Part shown: one piece after another, positions 17,217 through 26,853 of the stretch
How the letters are laid out: the number at the start of each line of letters is the position of its first letter
How positions within the stretch are numbered: position 1 is the stretch's first letter
From: Nitrospiraceae bacterium
Lineage (GTDB): Bacteria; Nitrospirota; Thermodesulfovibrionia; UBA6902
Direction: 5' to 3'
Assembly: GCA_003599275.1 (NCBI GenBank)
Contig: QZJG01000044.1
Span: forward strand, 1 to 64,000
Length of the DNA: 64,000 nt
Translations under genes and position numbers: made by a program
The notes under the pieces: generated by a model
Databases searched by the model: none
Told to the model about the DNA's origin: nothing
The model's input: only the letters and a program-made list of their open reading frames with translations

Positions 17217-17313
17217 TGAAAATTTTTCTGGCGGTTGCTCAATGTCTCATGGTGGACTAATGTAAGCATGAAACGTGCGTTGGAGAAGTCAGGGCATCAG
17301 CAGGGGAATTTAA
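17217..17313 (+). pseudogene. 5' remnant of a glycosyltransferase homologous to the 27524-28549 gene
   Basis: WWTNVSMKRALEKSGHQQGN, out of frame with the upstream ATG, vs PWSTNVSMKQTFEKMGHSVEEFN at 27524. Confidence 0.6.
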
Positions 17314-19020
17314 TTGCTGGAAATGACAAACGATTATAAAAAAAACAGGATCGCAATTATGCTGCTTATCTTGATAGTGGCGCTTGGTTTCTTTTTCAGG
17401 GTTATTTATGTATTAAATCATTTTTCACAGGATGATGAAGCGATTCACTTATTAAACCGTCTGGATGAATATCAGAAGATGGAATATTTTATTAATATAG
17501 GGCATGTCAATGAAAGGCCGCTGAATGATAGTTCGAAATATATAAAGCTGTTTCCAAACAGTCCATATTCTTATGAATTCATAATTACCCCTGAAATGAT
17601 AAATGGCAATCCTGTCTTATATTCTTTGAAGACAGCATACCAGATGACATATGCGCCTTTTTACAGCTTTATGGCCGGTTTTATTATCAACGACAACGCC
17701 CCCTATGAGAAAAGATTAATGCAATTGAGATTCCCCAATTTAATTTTCTCTGTTCTATCGCTTATTTTGTTTGCGCTTCTGATGTATAGGTTGGATGCAG
17801 GCTTAATATCGGGGCTGACGCCGGCATCATTGCTGAGCGTTGCAATTATGCCGAATGTCTATGCTTCACAGGGCATCCCATATGGTTTTTTAATATTTCT
17901 CATAATACTCCAGTTATTATTTATCCAGCATATTGAATCCCGTGGAAATATTAATTTGAGGGAAGCTGTTCTTGCAGGTTTATTGTCAGTCGTAACCGGT
18001 TATTCCCACTGGATGATGTTTTTGCCTAACGTAATGTTTTACCTCTCTCTGCTTGCAATCTTGATTTTTAACAAGAAAATCAATAAGGAGAAAATCATTC
18101 AATTGGTCATATCATTTACGTCCTACATGGTTATCATGATGCCCGGGATTTTCCTGTTTGTCCTGAAAAGAGCTGGAGAGGCAGCTAACAGAAAAGATTT
18201 TTACCCTATTGAAATTAATACGGATTTGCCGTTCAATCTGACTAACCGTCTTTTTTTAATAATTAAATCGAATTTAAGCATCTTGCCTGAAGAATATTTA
18301 TTGAATACAATATTAATATACGTCCTTATTGGGATTATTTTGGTTGGCGTTATGGGTATGTTTTTTCGTGGGTGTGCAAAAACAAAATTTACATTGTTTT
18401 ATTCAATCGGTGTCATCAGTCTGTATTGCGTTGCAAGTTTTATGAAATTGGTGCCTTTGACGCCGACACGCCATACGATATTTTTTATTCCCCTGTTGCT
18501 TTATATGATAAGTAGCGGAATCGGCCATATGAAATATGTATGGGGAAATCATCGACAGAAGCTGGAATATGGTGTGTATTTTATTACAGCAGTGATAATT
18601 TTAACCGCCTTGGTCAACTTTCCTGATAGTTACAGAGACAGAACGAAAAAGATTAATAATATTACGATTCAGGCAATAGAAGATATGGCTGTAAAATATA
18701 AAGCTCAATGCGTGGTTGTTTTAAACTCGACAGAAGCGTTCCTTGCACTCAGAGAAAAAATAAAAATACCTGTCAGATTTTATTCTCCCCCCAATGATTA
18801 TGGGGATTTGGAGGAGTTCGATTCGTTATTGTTTGTAAGCACCACAAAAAAATTAGCCTCTGACAACAAAGATTTTCTATCTTTAGTAAAAAGTCTGGAT
18901 TCAAATTTTATAATTTCCCGGGAAATTGCTGATGAAGGAATATCAATGGACGTAGTCTCGGAGTTTAATCTTACGCATGTATTCAATCACTTTTATGTAT
19001 CTTTTGTTCATCGCTTATAA
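17314..19020 (+). CDS. membrane glycosyltransferase (GT39/ArnT-like)
   Basis: 568 aa polytopic with acidic motif SQDDEAIHLL in the first loop. Confidence 0.65.
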   Translation: MLEMTNDYKKNRIAIMLLILIVALGFFFRVIYVLNHFSQDDEAIHLLNRLDEYQKMEYFINIGHVNERPLNDSSKYIKLFPNSPYSYEFIITPEMINGNPVLYSLKTAYQMTYAPFYSFMAGFIINDNAPYEKRLMQLRFPNLIFSVLSLILFALLMYRLDAGLISGLTPASLLSVAIMPNVYASQGIPYGFLIFLIILQLLFIQHIESRGNINLREAVLAGLLSVVTGYSHWMMFLPNVMFYLSLLAILIFNKKINKEKIIQLVISFTSYMVIMMPGIFLFVLKRAGEAANRKDFYPIEINTDLPFNLTNRLFLIIKSNLSILPEEYLLNTILIYVLIGIILVGVMGMFFRGCAKTKFTLFYSIGVISLYCVASFMKLVPLTPTRHTIFFIPLLLYMISSGIGHMKYVWGNHRQKLEYGVYFITAVIILTALVNFPDSYRDRTKKINNITIQAIEDMAVKYKAQCVVVLNSTEAFLALREKIKIPVRFYSPPNDYGDLEEFDSLLFVSTTKKLASDNKDFLSLVKSLDSNFIISREIADEGISMDVVSEFNLTHVFNHFYVSFVHRL

Positions 19021-19045
19021 ATTGCTTCAGATTGTTTCTGGCATC

Positions 19046-19066
19046 ATTCCCGGGGAAGCGGGAATC
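19046..19066. repeat. short palindromic repeat (ATTCCC..GGGAAT type)
   Basis: tcattcccggggaagcgggaat in the intergenic region. Confidence 0.5.
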
Positions 19067-19118
19067 AAGACGCCATCTCCTCGGCCTCTACTAAGAAAAA
19101 GCAAGGCAGCATGAAACG

Positions 19119-21239
19119 ATGTTGAACAGGCAGATTATTAAACACAATATCAGGGCGCTGCTGGCTACACGGCATGGTATGTTTTTCCTGCTGGTTCTGA
19201 TGATAAAGGTGATCGCAGCTGTTCTTGTCAAACCGGAACTGAATACCCAATGGTTTATTCCTTTCATAAAAAGTTTTGTTAATTCAGGTTATCAGAATCC
19301 GTGGGACACCTTTTTGTCTGCAAACGGCTCTGTTAAAGCATTTCCTTACGGAACAGGCATGTTGCTGATCTTTGCGGGGCCTTTTAGTTTGAAAGCCCTG
19401 GTTGCGGGCGTTTCGTCAGATGTTATAAGCAGGATGGATGTCTTCCTTTTCAAACTTCCTCTCATCGCAGCTGACATAGGGATTCTTTATGTGCTTGTCC
19501 GGATATTACAGCTCGACGCGTGGAAATCCATATTCATTTACTGGTGTTCTCCCGTTGTTTTTTATATAATCTACGTCCACGGCCAGCTCGACGTTATTCC
19601 AATGATGCTTATGTTCGCATCAATCGTAACGCTGATTAATAACAGATACTTGCCCTCCGCGCTAATTCTGGGATTTGGTCTGGCCAGCAAAGAGAATCTT
19701 TTTTTTGCCGTTCCTTTTTTTCTTGTTTACATCTTCAGAAAAGAGAATGACTGGATAAAGGCCGGAGTCTATTTATTAATAGCGGCCGCAGCCTATGGCT
19801 TATTGATCGGCGTTGTGTTTTTTTCACATGGTTACCAGTTAATGGTTCTCGGAGCAGAAGAACGCACATGGGTCATGTTGAGCAAAATAACTGTCGGGAA
19901 TTTCCAAATTTATCTGGTTCCTCTTGCTGTTGCCTTTCTCTATCTGAAATTCAGCCGTTACAATAAGGTCAATAACGAAATTTTAATAATGTATATCGGC
20001 ATTGGATTTACCATCCTCCTGCTGTTGATCCCTTCCAGCGCGCCCGGATGGTATATGTGGCTTGTCCCGTTTATCTGTTATTATTTCCTGAGCATGCGCA
20101 GGTCTCACAACTTCTTGCTTTTTCTATTTTCAGGACTGTTTTTCTCTTTCTTTCTTCTGAAAGTTCCTTATCCCTTGAATATGATAGACCCGAATCTCAA
20201 GAGCGTTTTTCAAAATCTTACGGATGGCCTCCTTTCCGATTCGCAGATGAAAATATTGATCGATCTCAATTTTACCTTTTTGCAGGGGACCATCGCTTAT
20301 ATCGCATTCAACATGTATGTGCACGGCGTTAGAAGCAACAGGATATATAAAGAAAGAAAGACCCCTATAATAATGGGCATAAGCGGCAACAGCGGGGCAG
20401 GGAAAGATACCCTCTGTAATTCGTTGAAGGGCCTTCTAGGCAATGATAATATCCTTCAGGCGGACGGGGACGACCATCACAGATGGGAGCGGGGGCATCA
20501 CATGTGGAAGGCATACACTCATTTACACCCGAAGGCGAACGATCTGTTTCTTCAGTTCGACAATACCAGGTCTCTTAAAAGCGGAATGAGCGTTTCACGG
20601 AGGTTCTATAATCATGAAACCGGGACTTTTACAGAGCCCCAACCGGTAAGAGCCAGCAAGTATATCTTTATAAGCGGACTGCATTCATTTTATCTCCGGA
20701 ATATGCGGGAACTCATCGACATAAAAATCTTTCTTGATACCGAGGAGCAGTTAAGAAATCTTTGGAAGCTCAAGCGTGACTCCGAACAGAGGGGACATTC
20801 CAAAGAAAGGGTACTGGAAAGCATAAAGGCAAGGGAAGAAGATGGATCAAAATACATCGAACCGCAGAAAGAATTTGCAGACCTGCTCATCTGTTATGAG
20901 CCGTGCCGCCCTCCCGACGGCTATGGAATCAGTAATACAATTGAGCTGAAAGTGAGTTTTTGCCTCGACAACAGCATCAATCTTGAAGGCCTGGCAGTCG
21001 GACTGGGAGCGCTTCCGTCTTTAAAAGTCATCCACAGCTACGACGACATGAACAGGCAGTCCCTTTCGGTGCAAGGTGAAATATTTCCCAAGCAGTTGAG
21101 GGAAATCGCCTTACAGACGATACCGAATCTCGATGAAATAATCATACCTCAGGCCCGATTTGAAGAAGGCCTGAAAGGCATCGTCCAGATCATGGTCCTT
21201 TGCATGATTAGCCACGTTAAAACATACGACAAGCTATGA
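19119..21239 (+). CDS. fusion: GT-C membrane glycosyltransferase plus C-terminal uridine kinase-like P-loop kinase
   Basis: N-terminal polytopic part (YVHGQLDVIPMML, GLASKENLFF); then GISGNSGAGKDTLCNSL Walker A, LQADGDDHHRWERG, SRRFYNHETGTF, FISGLHSFYL. Confidence 0.8.
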   Translation: MLNRQIIKHNIRALLATRHGMFFLLVLMIKVIAAVLVKPELNTQWFIPFIKSFVNSGYQNPWDTFLSANGSVKAFPYGTGMLLIFAGPFSLKALVAGVSSDVISRMDVFLFKLPLIAADIGILYVLVRILQLDAWKSIFIYWCSPVVFYIIYVHGQLDVIPMMLMFASIVTLINNRYLPSALILGFGLASKENLFFAVPFFLVYIFRKENDWIKAGVYLLIAAAAYGLLIGVVFFSHGYQLMVLGAEERTWVMLSKITVGNFQIYLVPLAVAFLYLKFSRYNKVNNEILIMYIGIGFTILLLLIPSSAPGWYMWLVPFICYYFLSMRRSHNFLLFLFSGLFFSFFLLKVPYPLNMIDPNLKSVFQNLTDGLLSDSQMKILIDLNFTFLQGTIAYIAFNMYVHGVRSNRIYKERKTPIIMGISGNSGAGKDTLCNSLKGLLGNDNILQADGDDHHRWERGHHMWKAYTHLHPKANDLFLQFDNTRSLKSGMSVSRRFYNHETGTFTEPQPVRASKYIFISGLHSFYLRNMRELIDIKIFLDTEEQLRNLWKLKRDSEQRGHSKERVLESIKAREEDGSKYIEPQKEFADLLICYEPCRPPDGYGISNTIELKVSFCLDNSINLEGLAVGLGALPSLKVIHSYDDMNRQSLSVQGEIFPKQLREIALQTIPNLDEIIIPQARFEEGLKGIVQIMVLCMISHVKTYDKL

Positions 21240-22003
21240 TGAAGGAATTAAAGCTCCCTGAGGCCATCCTGCTTGACATGGATAATTCAATATACGAATA
21301 CAGGCCTTGCCACGAAGCGGCACTGGCGAAAGTAGAGTCAATTTTGAAAGAAGCTGTTTGTATGGAGCCCGCGGTCTTCCGCGAGAAATACATGGACGCC
21401 CGCAAACAGATCCATTCCAGACTCAGGAATACCGCTTCATCACATAACAGGCTTCTTTATTTCCAGCGTCTCCTGGAACTGGGAGGGCATGGGATGAAAA
21501 TAGGCCTTGCCTCCCGTCTTTATGAAATTTACTGGGAAACATTCATGAACAATATAAGAATATTTGAAGGCGTGTTCAATTTTCTGGAACATGCGAGGAT
21601 GATGAATATCCCTGTCGTCCTCGTAACTGATTTGACAGCGGACATACAGTTCAGGAAGATCACGAGGCTGGGACTGGAGAATGCGGTTGATGCTGTTGTG
21701 ACTTCAGAAGAAGCCGGGGCTGAGAAACCCTCAAGGGAAATTTTTGAGCTGGCACTTAAAAAAACCGGCTGTGCTGGAAAGATGATATGGATGATCGGCG
21801 ACAGCCTGACAAAAGATATAGCCGGCGGAAAGGCGATAGGCGCGGTCACGTTTCTGAGAGTGCAGGACGGAGAATCTCCGTGCCTTTCCGGTATAAATCC
21901 GGACATAGTATTTAAATCATTTCATGAGCTGACCTGTATCCTTGCCGGATGTGAAGCGCGCAGCCTTACATGTCGGCAACCATTGAAAGAGGGTTTGCCA
22001 TGA
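21236..22003 (+). CDS. HAD superfamily hydrolase
   Basis: AILLDMDNSIYEYRP, VVLVTDLTADIQ, EKPSREIFELALKK, MIWMIGDSLTKDIAGGKAIGA. Confidence 0.9.
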   Translation: MMKELKLPEAILLDMDNSIYEYRPCHEAALAKVESILKEAVCMEPAVFREKYMDARKQIHSRLRNTASSHNRLLYFQRLLELGGHGMKIGLASRLYEIYWETFMNNIRIFEGVFNFLEHARMMNIPVVLVTDLTADIQFRKITRLGLENAVDAVVTSEEAGAEKPSREIFELALKKTGCAGKMIWMIGDSLTKDIAGGKAIGAVTFLRVQDGESPCLSGINPDIVFKSFHELTCILAGCEARSLTCRQPLKEGLP

Positions 22004-23172
22004 AGAAAGACATGAATGAACTCATTCGCATGTCCAGGTTTTATGGCGAGAACACCGACATGATACAGGCAGGCGGAGGCAACACCTCATTTAAGGCCGG
22101 TGACGTCATGTGTGTGAAGGCATCGGGAAAAAACCTGAAGGAAGTTCAAAGCGAAGAAGATTTTGTGACAGTTGATTTGGTCGGGATAGGGTCTATATTG
22201 GCGGATAACACGCTGTCCGGGTTGGACGACAATGAAAGAGATGTAATTATAAGTACAAAGCTTCTTGCCGCAAGGACTGAAGCCACTGTCAATCGCCCAT
22301 CGATAGAGACTTTTCTGCACGCACTTATTGACAGAAAGTTCGTGGTGCACACTCACCCGGTATATGTTAATGCCATGACATGTTCTGCAGACGGACATGA
22401 GATTGCTTTAAAGCTTTTCAGCAGATCGGATTATGTATGGATACCATACAAGAAACCGGGATATCCGGTAGCGTGTGTCCTCGATGAAGCGATATCAGGG
22501 CATTACACGGAGTTCGGGACCAGGCCGGTCCTTGTATTCATGCAGAATCACGGCCTCATCGCGGCAGGAGACAGTTTTGAGGAGATAAACGGCCTGACTG
22601 AAAAAACGATCAGTCCGATAAGGGAATATTTCAGCGGGTATGATGCGCCGGATAAGGATGCTGAAATAAATACTGTGAACGGGAAAATAATGACCGTCCT
22701 TGAAAAGGCTTTAAACGAGCGTTTGCCCGGTGCAGGGTCCGATCTGAAATGGAGCCGATGTCCCTACGTAACTATGCTTTCCAAAGGCAATCTGAAAAAC
22801 ATAGCCTTAAGCGGGGCATTTTCTCCTGATCATATCGTGTACTGTGGGGAAGAGCCCTTGCTGCTTGGCGCTGAAGATTCTTTAAAGGCAGTGTCCGGCA
22901 AGGTCTCGGATTTCACTGAAAGACTGGGGTATGGACCGAGATACTTCATTGTGTCCGGGGAAGGGGTTATCATCCTCGGCAGCAATGAAAGGGAGATTGC
23001 CGCAAGGGAGGAAATATTGCGGACACATATAAAGACGCTTATGCTTGTGCTTCGCAAAAGCCGTCCCGTTTTTCTTGGCGGGGATGAATGCAGATATCTT
23101 GCGCACTGGGAGTCCGAGAAATTCAGGCAGAAGCTGCTGAAAAAAGCCGGCAGCGATGAGGCAAGGAGATAA
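22000..23172 (+). CDS. class II aldolase/adducin family protein (track start 21970)
   Basis: IQAGGGNTSFKAGDVMCVKASGKNLKEV, SIETFLHALIDRKFVVHTHPVYVNAMTCS, FMQNHGLIAAG. Confidence 0.88.
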   Translation: MKKDMNELIRMSRFYGENTDMIQAGGGNTSFKAGDVMCVKASGKNLKEVQSEEDFVTVDLVGIGSILADNTLSGLDDNERDVIISTKLLAARTEATVNRPSIETFLHALIDRKFVVHTHPVYVNAMTCSADGHEIALKLFSRSDYVWIPYKKPGYPVACVLDEAISGHYTEFGTRPVLVFMQNHGLIAAGDSFEEINGLTEKTISPIREYFSGYDAPDKDAEINTVNGKIMTVLEKALNERLPGAGSDLKWSRCPYVTMLSKGNLKNIALSGAFSPDHIVYCGEEPLLLGAEDSLKAVSGKVSDFTERLGYGPRYFIVSGEGVIILGSNEREIAAREEILRTHIKTLMLVLRKSRPVFLGGDECRYLAHWESEKFRQKLLKKAGSDEARR

Positions 23173-23176
23173 CTAA

Positions 23177-23956
23177 TTGAAGATCGTCATTCCAATGTCG
23201 GGGACCGGGCAGCGTTTTCTGAAAGCGGGATACAAAGACATAAAACCGCTTATACCCGTTGACGGCAAACCGGTTATCGAACATGTCATCGGAATGTTTC
23301 CAGGGGAAAAGGATTTTATATTCATCTGCAATAAAGAACATATTGAAACAACAAACATAACGGATGTCCTGCAGCGGATAACGCCTTCCGGCACAATTGT
23401 TCCGATAGCTCCGCATAAACTGGGGCCGGTGCATGCTGTCCTTCAGGCAGCAGAATTGATTTGCGATGACGGGCCTGTTCTGGTCAACTACTGTGATTTT
23501 TCGGCCTGGTGGGACTATCATGATTTCAAGGCAGCAGTCGCGCGCAATCAATGTGACGGTTGCGTGCCTGCTTATACGGGGTTCCATCCGCATCTTCTTG
23601 CGGGCGGCTTTTATGCGGGAATGAATGTTGACGCTCAAAACAATATGATTGAGATCAGGGAGAAGTATTCTTTTACGGAAAATAAAATGGATTCATTTCA
23701 TTCCTCGGGAAGTTACTATTTCAGGAAAGGGGCTTTCGTAAAAAAATATTTCCGGATGCTCATGGACAAGGACATAAATATCAACGGGGAATATTATGTG
23801 AGCATGGTCTATCAGCTCATGAAAGAAGATGATCTTAATATTTATGTTTATAATCTGGAGCATTTTCTGCAATGGGGGACGCCTGAAGACCTCGAAGAAT
23901 ATGTCTACTGGTCCGAGTATTTCAGAGAAAAACAGAGGGCGGGGATTTTGATATGA
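23177..23956 (+). CDS. sugar nucleotidyltransferase (NTP-transferase fold), paralogue 1
   Basis: MKIVIPMSGTGQRFLKAGYKDIKPLIPVDGKPVIEHV; LQWGTPEDLEEY. Confidence 0.88.
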   Translation: MKIVIPMSGTGQRFLKAGYKDIKPLIPVDGKPVIEHVIGMFPGEKDFIFICNKEHIETTNITDVLQRITPSGTIVPIAPHKLGPVHAVLQAAELICDDGPVLVNYCDFSAWWDYHDFKAAVARNQCDGCVPAYTGFHPHLLAGGFYAGMNVDAQNNMIEIREKYSFTENKMDSFHSSGSYYFRKGAFVKKYFRMLMDKDININGEYYVSMVYQLMKEDDLNIYVYNLEHFLQWGTPEDLEEYVYWSEYFREKQRAGILI

Positions 23957-24729
23957 CCAACCTGATACCGATGGCCGGAGCAGGCGCGAGATTTTCCGCC
24001 GAAGGATATCAAGACCCTAAGCCGCTTATTGAGGTGTCCGGCAAGCCGATGATAATACAGGCCTGCAATTCACTCCCCCCGGCAGACCGCTGGATTTTTG
24101 TATGCCGGAAGGAACATATAGAAAACTATCATATCGACAGCGTTCTGAAGAGATCGATCACCGGCAGCGAAATCATTACGGTTGATTATCTGACGGATGG
24201 GCAGGCAAGCACCTGTCTGCTTGCTGAACACCTTCTGGACAGGAAGGGACCGCTCCTTATAGGCCCGTGCGACAACGGCATGACATGGAATAGGGGAATG
24301 TATGATTCGCTGATGATGAATCCTGAAGTTGATGCTTTAATATGGACGTTCAGAAACAACGTGACCGTTAAAAGGAATCCGAAGATGTACGGATGGGTGG
24401 CTGTCGATAAGGACAACAATGCGTTGAAGGTCTCATGCAAGATACCCATAAGCGACAACCCGGTCAAAGACCACGCGATTGTCGGGACTTTTTATTTCCG
24501 GAAGGCGGGATATTTTATCGATGGTGCGAAAAGGATGATCGACAAGGACCGCAGGATCAACAATGAGTTCTACGTCGATGAGGCAATGAACGAACTCATT
24601 GAAGCCGGGATGAAAGTGAAGGTCTTTGAAATCGATAAATACATCTGCTGGGGCACTCCCAATGATCTGAGAGTTTATCAGTACTGGGAGAGCTATTTCA
24701 GGAAATTGCTCGTTCATGGTCAATTATGA
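23953..24729 (+). CDS. sugar nucleotidyltransferase (NTP-transferase fold), paralogue 2
   Basis: MTNLIPMAGAGARFSAEGYQDPKPLIEVSGKPMIIQA; ICWGTPNDLRVY. Confidence 0.88.
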   Translation: MTNLIPMAGAGARFSAEGYQDPKPLIEVSGKPMIIQACNSLPPADRWIFVCRKEHIENYHIDSVLKRSITGSEIITVDYLTDGQASTCLLAEHLLDRKGPLLIGPCDNGMTWNRGMYDSLMMNPEVDALIWTFRNNVTVKRNPKMYGWVAVDKDNNALKVSCKIPISDNPVKDHAIVGTFYFRKAGYFIDGAKRMIDKDRRINNEFYVDEAMNELIEAGMKVKVFEIDKYICWGTPNDLRVYQYWESYFRKLLVHGQL

Positions 24730-24757
24730 ATTTAAACTGTTAAAGGGGGGGAATTGC

Positions 24758-25471
24758 ATGGGTGTAGATTCGATACTTGGGAAGATGTATTTTTTGCAGA
24801 ACATGGTGATAGACGTTCTTTCAAGTGTCCATCCTTCGATTGAACATAATATCACGAAGATACAGGCGTTAAAGAAGGCATTTTTCCATTGTTCACTTGA
24901 GAAACTTGAAGGGGATTATATGGAATACGGCGTGTTTGAGGGCACCTCTTTCATTTCAGCCTTTATGAACGATTACAGGATCAACAAGTCCCGCACCAAC
25001 CGGAAATATATAGGATTTGATTCTTTTGAGGGGTTTAAATTCAGTGAAGATATCGATAAACATCCTTTTTTCAGGGAAGGAGATTTCAAGAGCAGTTATG
25101 ACTTCGTGCAGAAGCGCGTGAGTAAAAAACTGAAAGACCGCGCTGAATTCCGTCTGATAAAAGGCTACCTCGAAGATACGCTGAAAGATAAGACCCCCAT
25201 GGATTTCGGGGTTGAAAAGATCGCGGTATCATTGATCGACTGCGACCTGCATGTCCCGGCGAGGATGGCCCTGAACTTCATGAAGGGTTCCCTGCAGGAA
25301 GGCTCGATAATCATCCTTGATGATTATTTTGCGTATAAAGGGAGCATGGAAAAAGGAGTAGCAGGCGCCTTTGAGCTTTTCAAGGACGCGAACAGACACA
25401 TTGAGTTCAGAAGGATGTTTGACTACGGGTACGGCGGTGCCGGTTTCATCGTATCAAAGATACATAAATAA
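24758..25471 (+). CDS. TylF/MycF-like O-methyltransferase (track start 24716)
   Basis: YGVFEGTSFISAFM, IGFDSFEGF, SLIDCDLHVPARMALNFMKGSLQEGSIIILDDYF; AAAGGGGGGG RBS. Confidence 0.8.
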   Translation: MGVDSILGKMYFLQNMVIDVLSSVHPSIEHNITKIQALKKAFFHCSLEKLEGDYMEYGVFEGTSFISAFMNDYRINKSRTNRKYIGFDSFEGFKFSEDIDKHPFFREGDFKSSYDFVQKRVSKKLKDRAEFRLIKGYLEDTLKDKTPMDFGVEKIAVSLIDCDLHVPARMALNFMKGSLQEGSIIILDDYFAYKGSMEKGVAGAFELFKDANRHIEFRRMFDYGYGGAGFIVSKIHK

Positions 25472-25489
25472 ATTATTGTTGTTGAATAT

Positions 25490-26200
25490 ATGCTTGAAAC
25501 GAAACTTTCCGTAATCGTGCCCTGCTACAATGAAGAAAAAAACATCCCTCTTATGCTGGACCGTTTCGGAAAGGTCATAAAACGGAAAGATATCGAAGTG
25601 ATTTTGGTAAATAACGGGTCCATGGACAATTCGCAGCATGTTATGGAATCCCTGCTGCCCGGTCATCCTTTTGCGCGTATATGCAAAGTGGAAAAAAACC
25701 AGGGCTACGGGTTCGGGATACTCTCCGGCCTTCGTTCGGCAAAGAGTGAATATCTTGCGTGGACGCATGCCGACATGCAGACGGACCCGAGTGACGTCGT
25801 CAGGGCGCTGGAGATTGTCGAATCATCCGCTGGTCCGCGTAACATGTATGTAAAAGGCAGAAGGCAGGGGCGTCCTCCTGCGGATGTTTTTTTTACCTGG
25901 GGGATGGGGGTGTTTGAGTCTGTGTGTCTCGGTGTTTCACTAAGTGACATTAATGCACAACCAAATGTTTTCCATCGTTCTTTTTATGAATTATGGAAAG
26001 ACCCCCCCTATGACTTTTCTCTTGATTTGTATGCTTTTTATATGGCGCGAAAGAATGGCTTTAAAGTAATACGTTTTCCGGTTTTATTCCCTAATCGGAT
26101 TCACGGTCACTCCCACTGGAATTTTGGATTGAAATCAAAATGGAAGTTCATCAAGAGGACCCTCGATTTCAGCATTAAATTAAAAAAGAGACTGAAATAG
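25490..26200 (+). CDS. GT2 family glycosyltransferase
   Basis: LSVIVPCYNEEKNIPLMLDRF ... YLAWTHADMQTDPSDV. Confidence 0.92.
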   Translation: MLETKLSVIVPCYNEEKNIPLMLDRFGKVIKRKDIEVILVNNGSMDNSQHVMESLLPGHPFARICKVEKNQGYGFGILSGLRSAKSEYLAWTHADMQTDPSDVVRALEIVESSAGPRNMYVKGRRQGRPPADVFFTWGMGVFESVCLGVSLSDINAQPNVFHRSFYELWKDPPYDFSLDLYAFYMARKNGFKVIRFPVLFPNRIHGHSHWNFGLKSKWKFIKRTLDFSIKLKKRLK

Positions 26201-26794
26201 ATGCAGGTAATTGTCCATAGAAGAAATACGATCGACGAATTAAGGTCAACGCCTGCCAGGTATGGAGTGGAGGTGGATATCAGGAGCTATGGTGATCATT
26301 TAATAGTTCACCATAATCCGTTCACTGATGCTGTTGATTTTGAGGAATGGATCAAGTTTTATGACCATAAGATATTGATACTGAATATTAAGGAAGAAGG
26401 AATAGAAGAGCATGTAAAAGATATTATGATATCCCATGGAATTAAAGATTTCTTTTTCCTGGACCTGTCATTTCCGTTCTTGGTGAAGATGGTAAATTCC
26501 GGTGAGAAACGGGTCGCGCTTCGGTTTTCTGAATATGAATCAATAGAAACAGTGCTTACATTTGCACACAAAGCCGACTGGGTATGGATTGATACATTCT
26601 CAAGGCTTCCGCTTGACCCGCAATCATATGCACTTCTTAGGAAGCATGATTTTAAGTTGTGTCTGGTGTGCCCCGAGCGGTGGAACAGACCTGATGACAT
26701 AAGGAGATATAAAGACTATCTTTCAGATAAGCAAATGTATCTGGATGCAGTAATGGCTACGCCGGAATTTGTTGATTTATGGGAGTCAAATTAA
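26201..26794 (+). CDS. glycerophosphodiester phosphodiesterase-like TIM-barrel protein
   Basis: VIVHRRNTIDELRSTPARYGVEVDIRSYGDHLIVHHNPF: short GDPD-like H-R...E-D...HH-P pattern. Confidence 0.65.
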   Translation: MQVIVHRRNTIDELRSTPARYGVEVDIRSYGDHLIVHHNPFTDAVDFEEWIKFYDHKILILNIKEEGIEEHVKDIMISHGIKDFFFLDLSFPFLVKMVNSGEKRVALRFSEYESIETVLTFAHKADWVWIDTFSRLPLDPQSYALLRKHDFKLCLVCPERWNRPDDIRRYKDYLSDKQMYLDAVMATPEFVDLWESN

Positions 26795-26853
26795 CCAAGT
26801 TAAGTTTGTACCAAACCCGGGGCGGATTGCTTAAAAGGGAGATTAAAGGTTAG

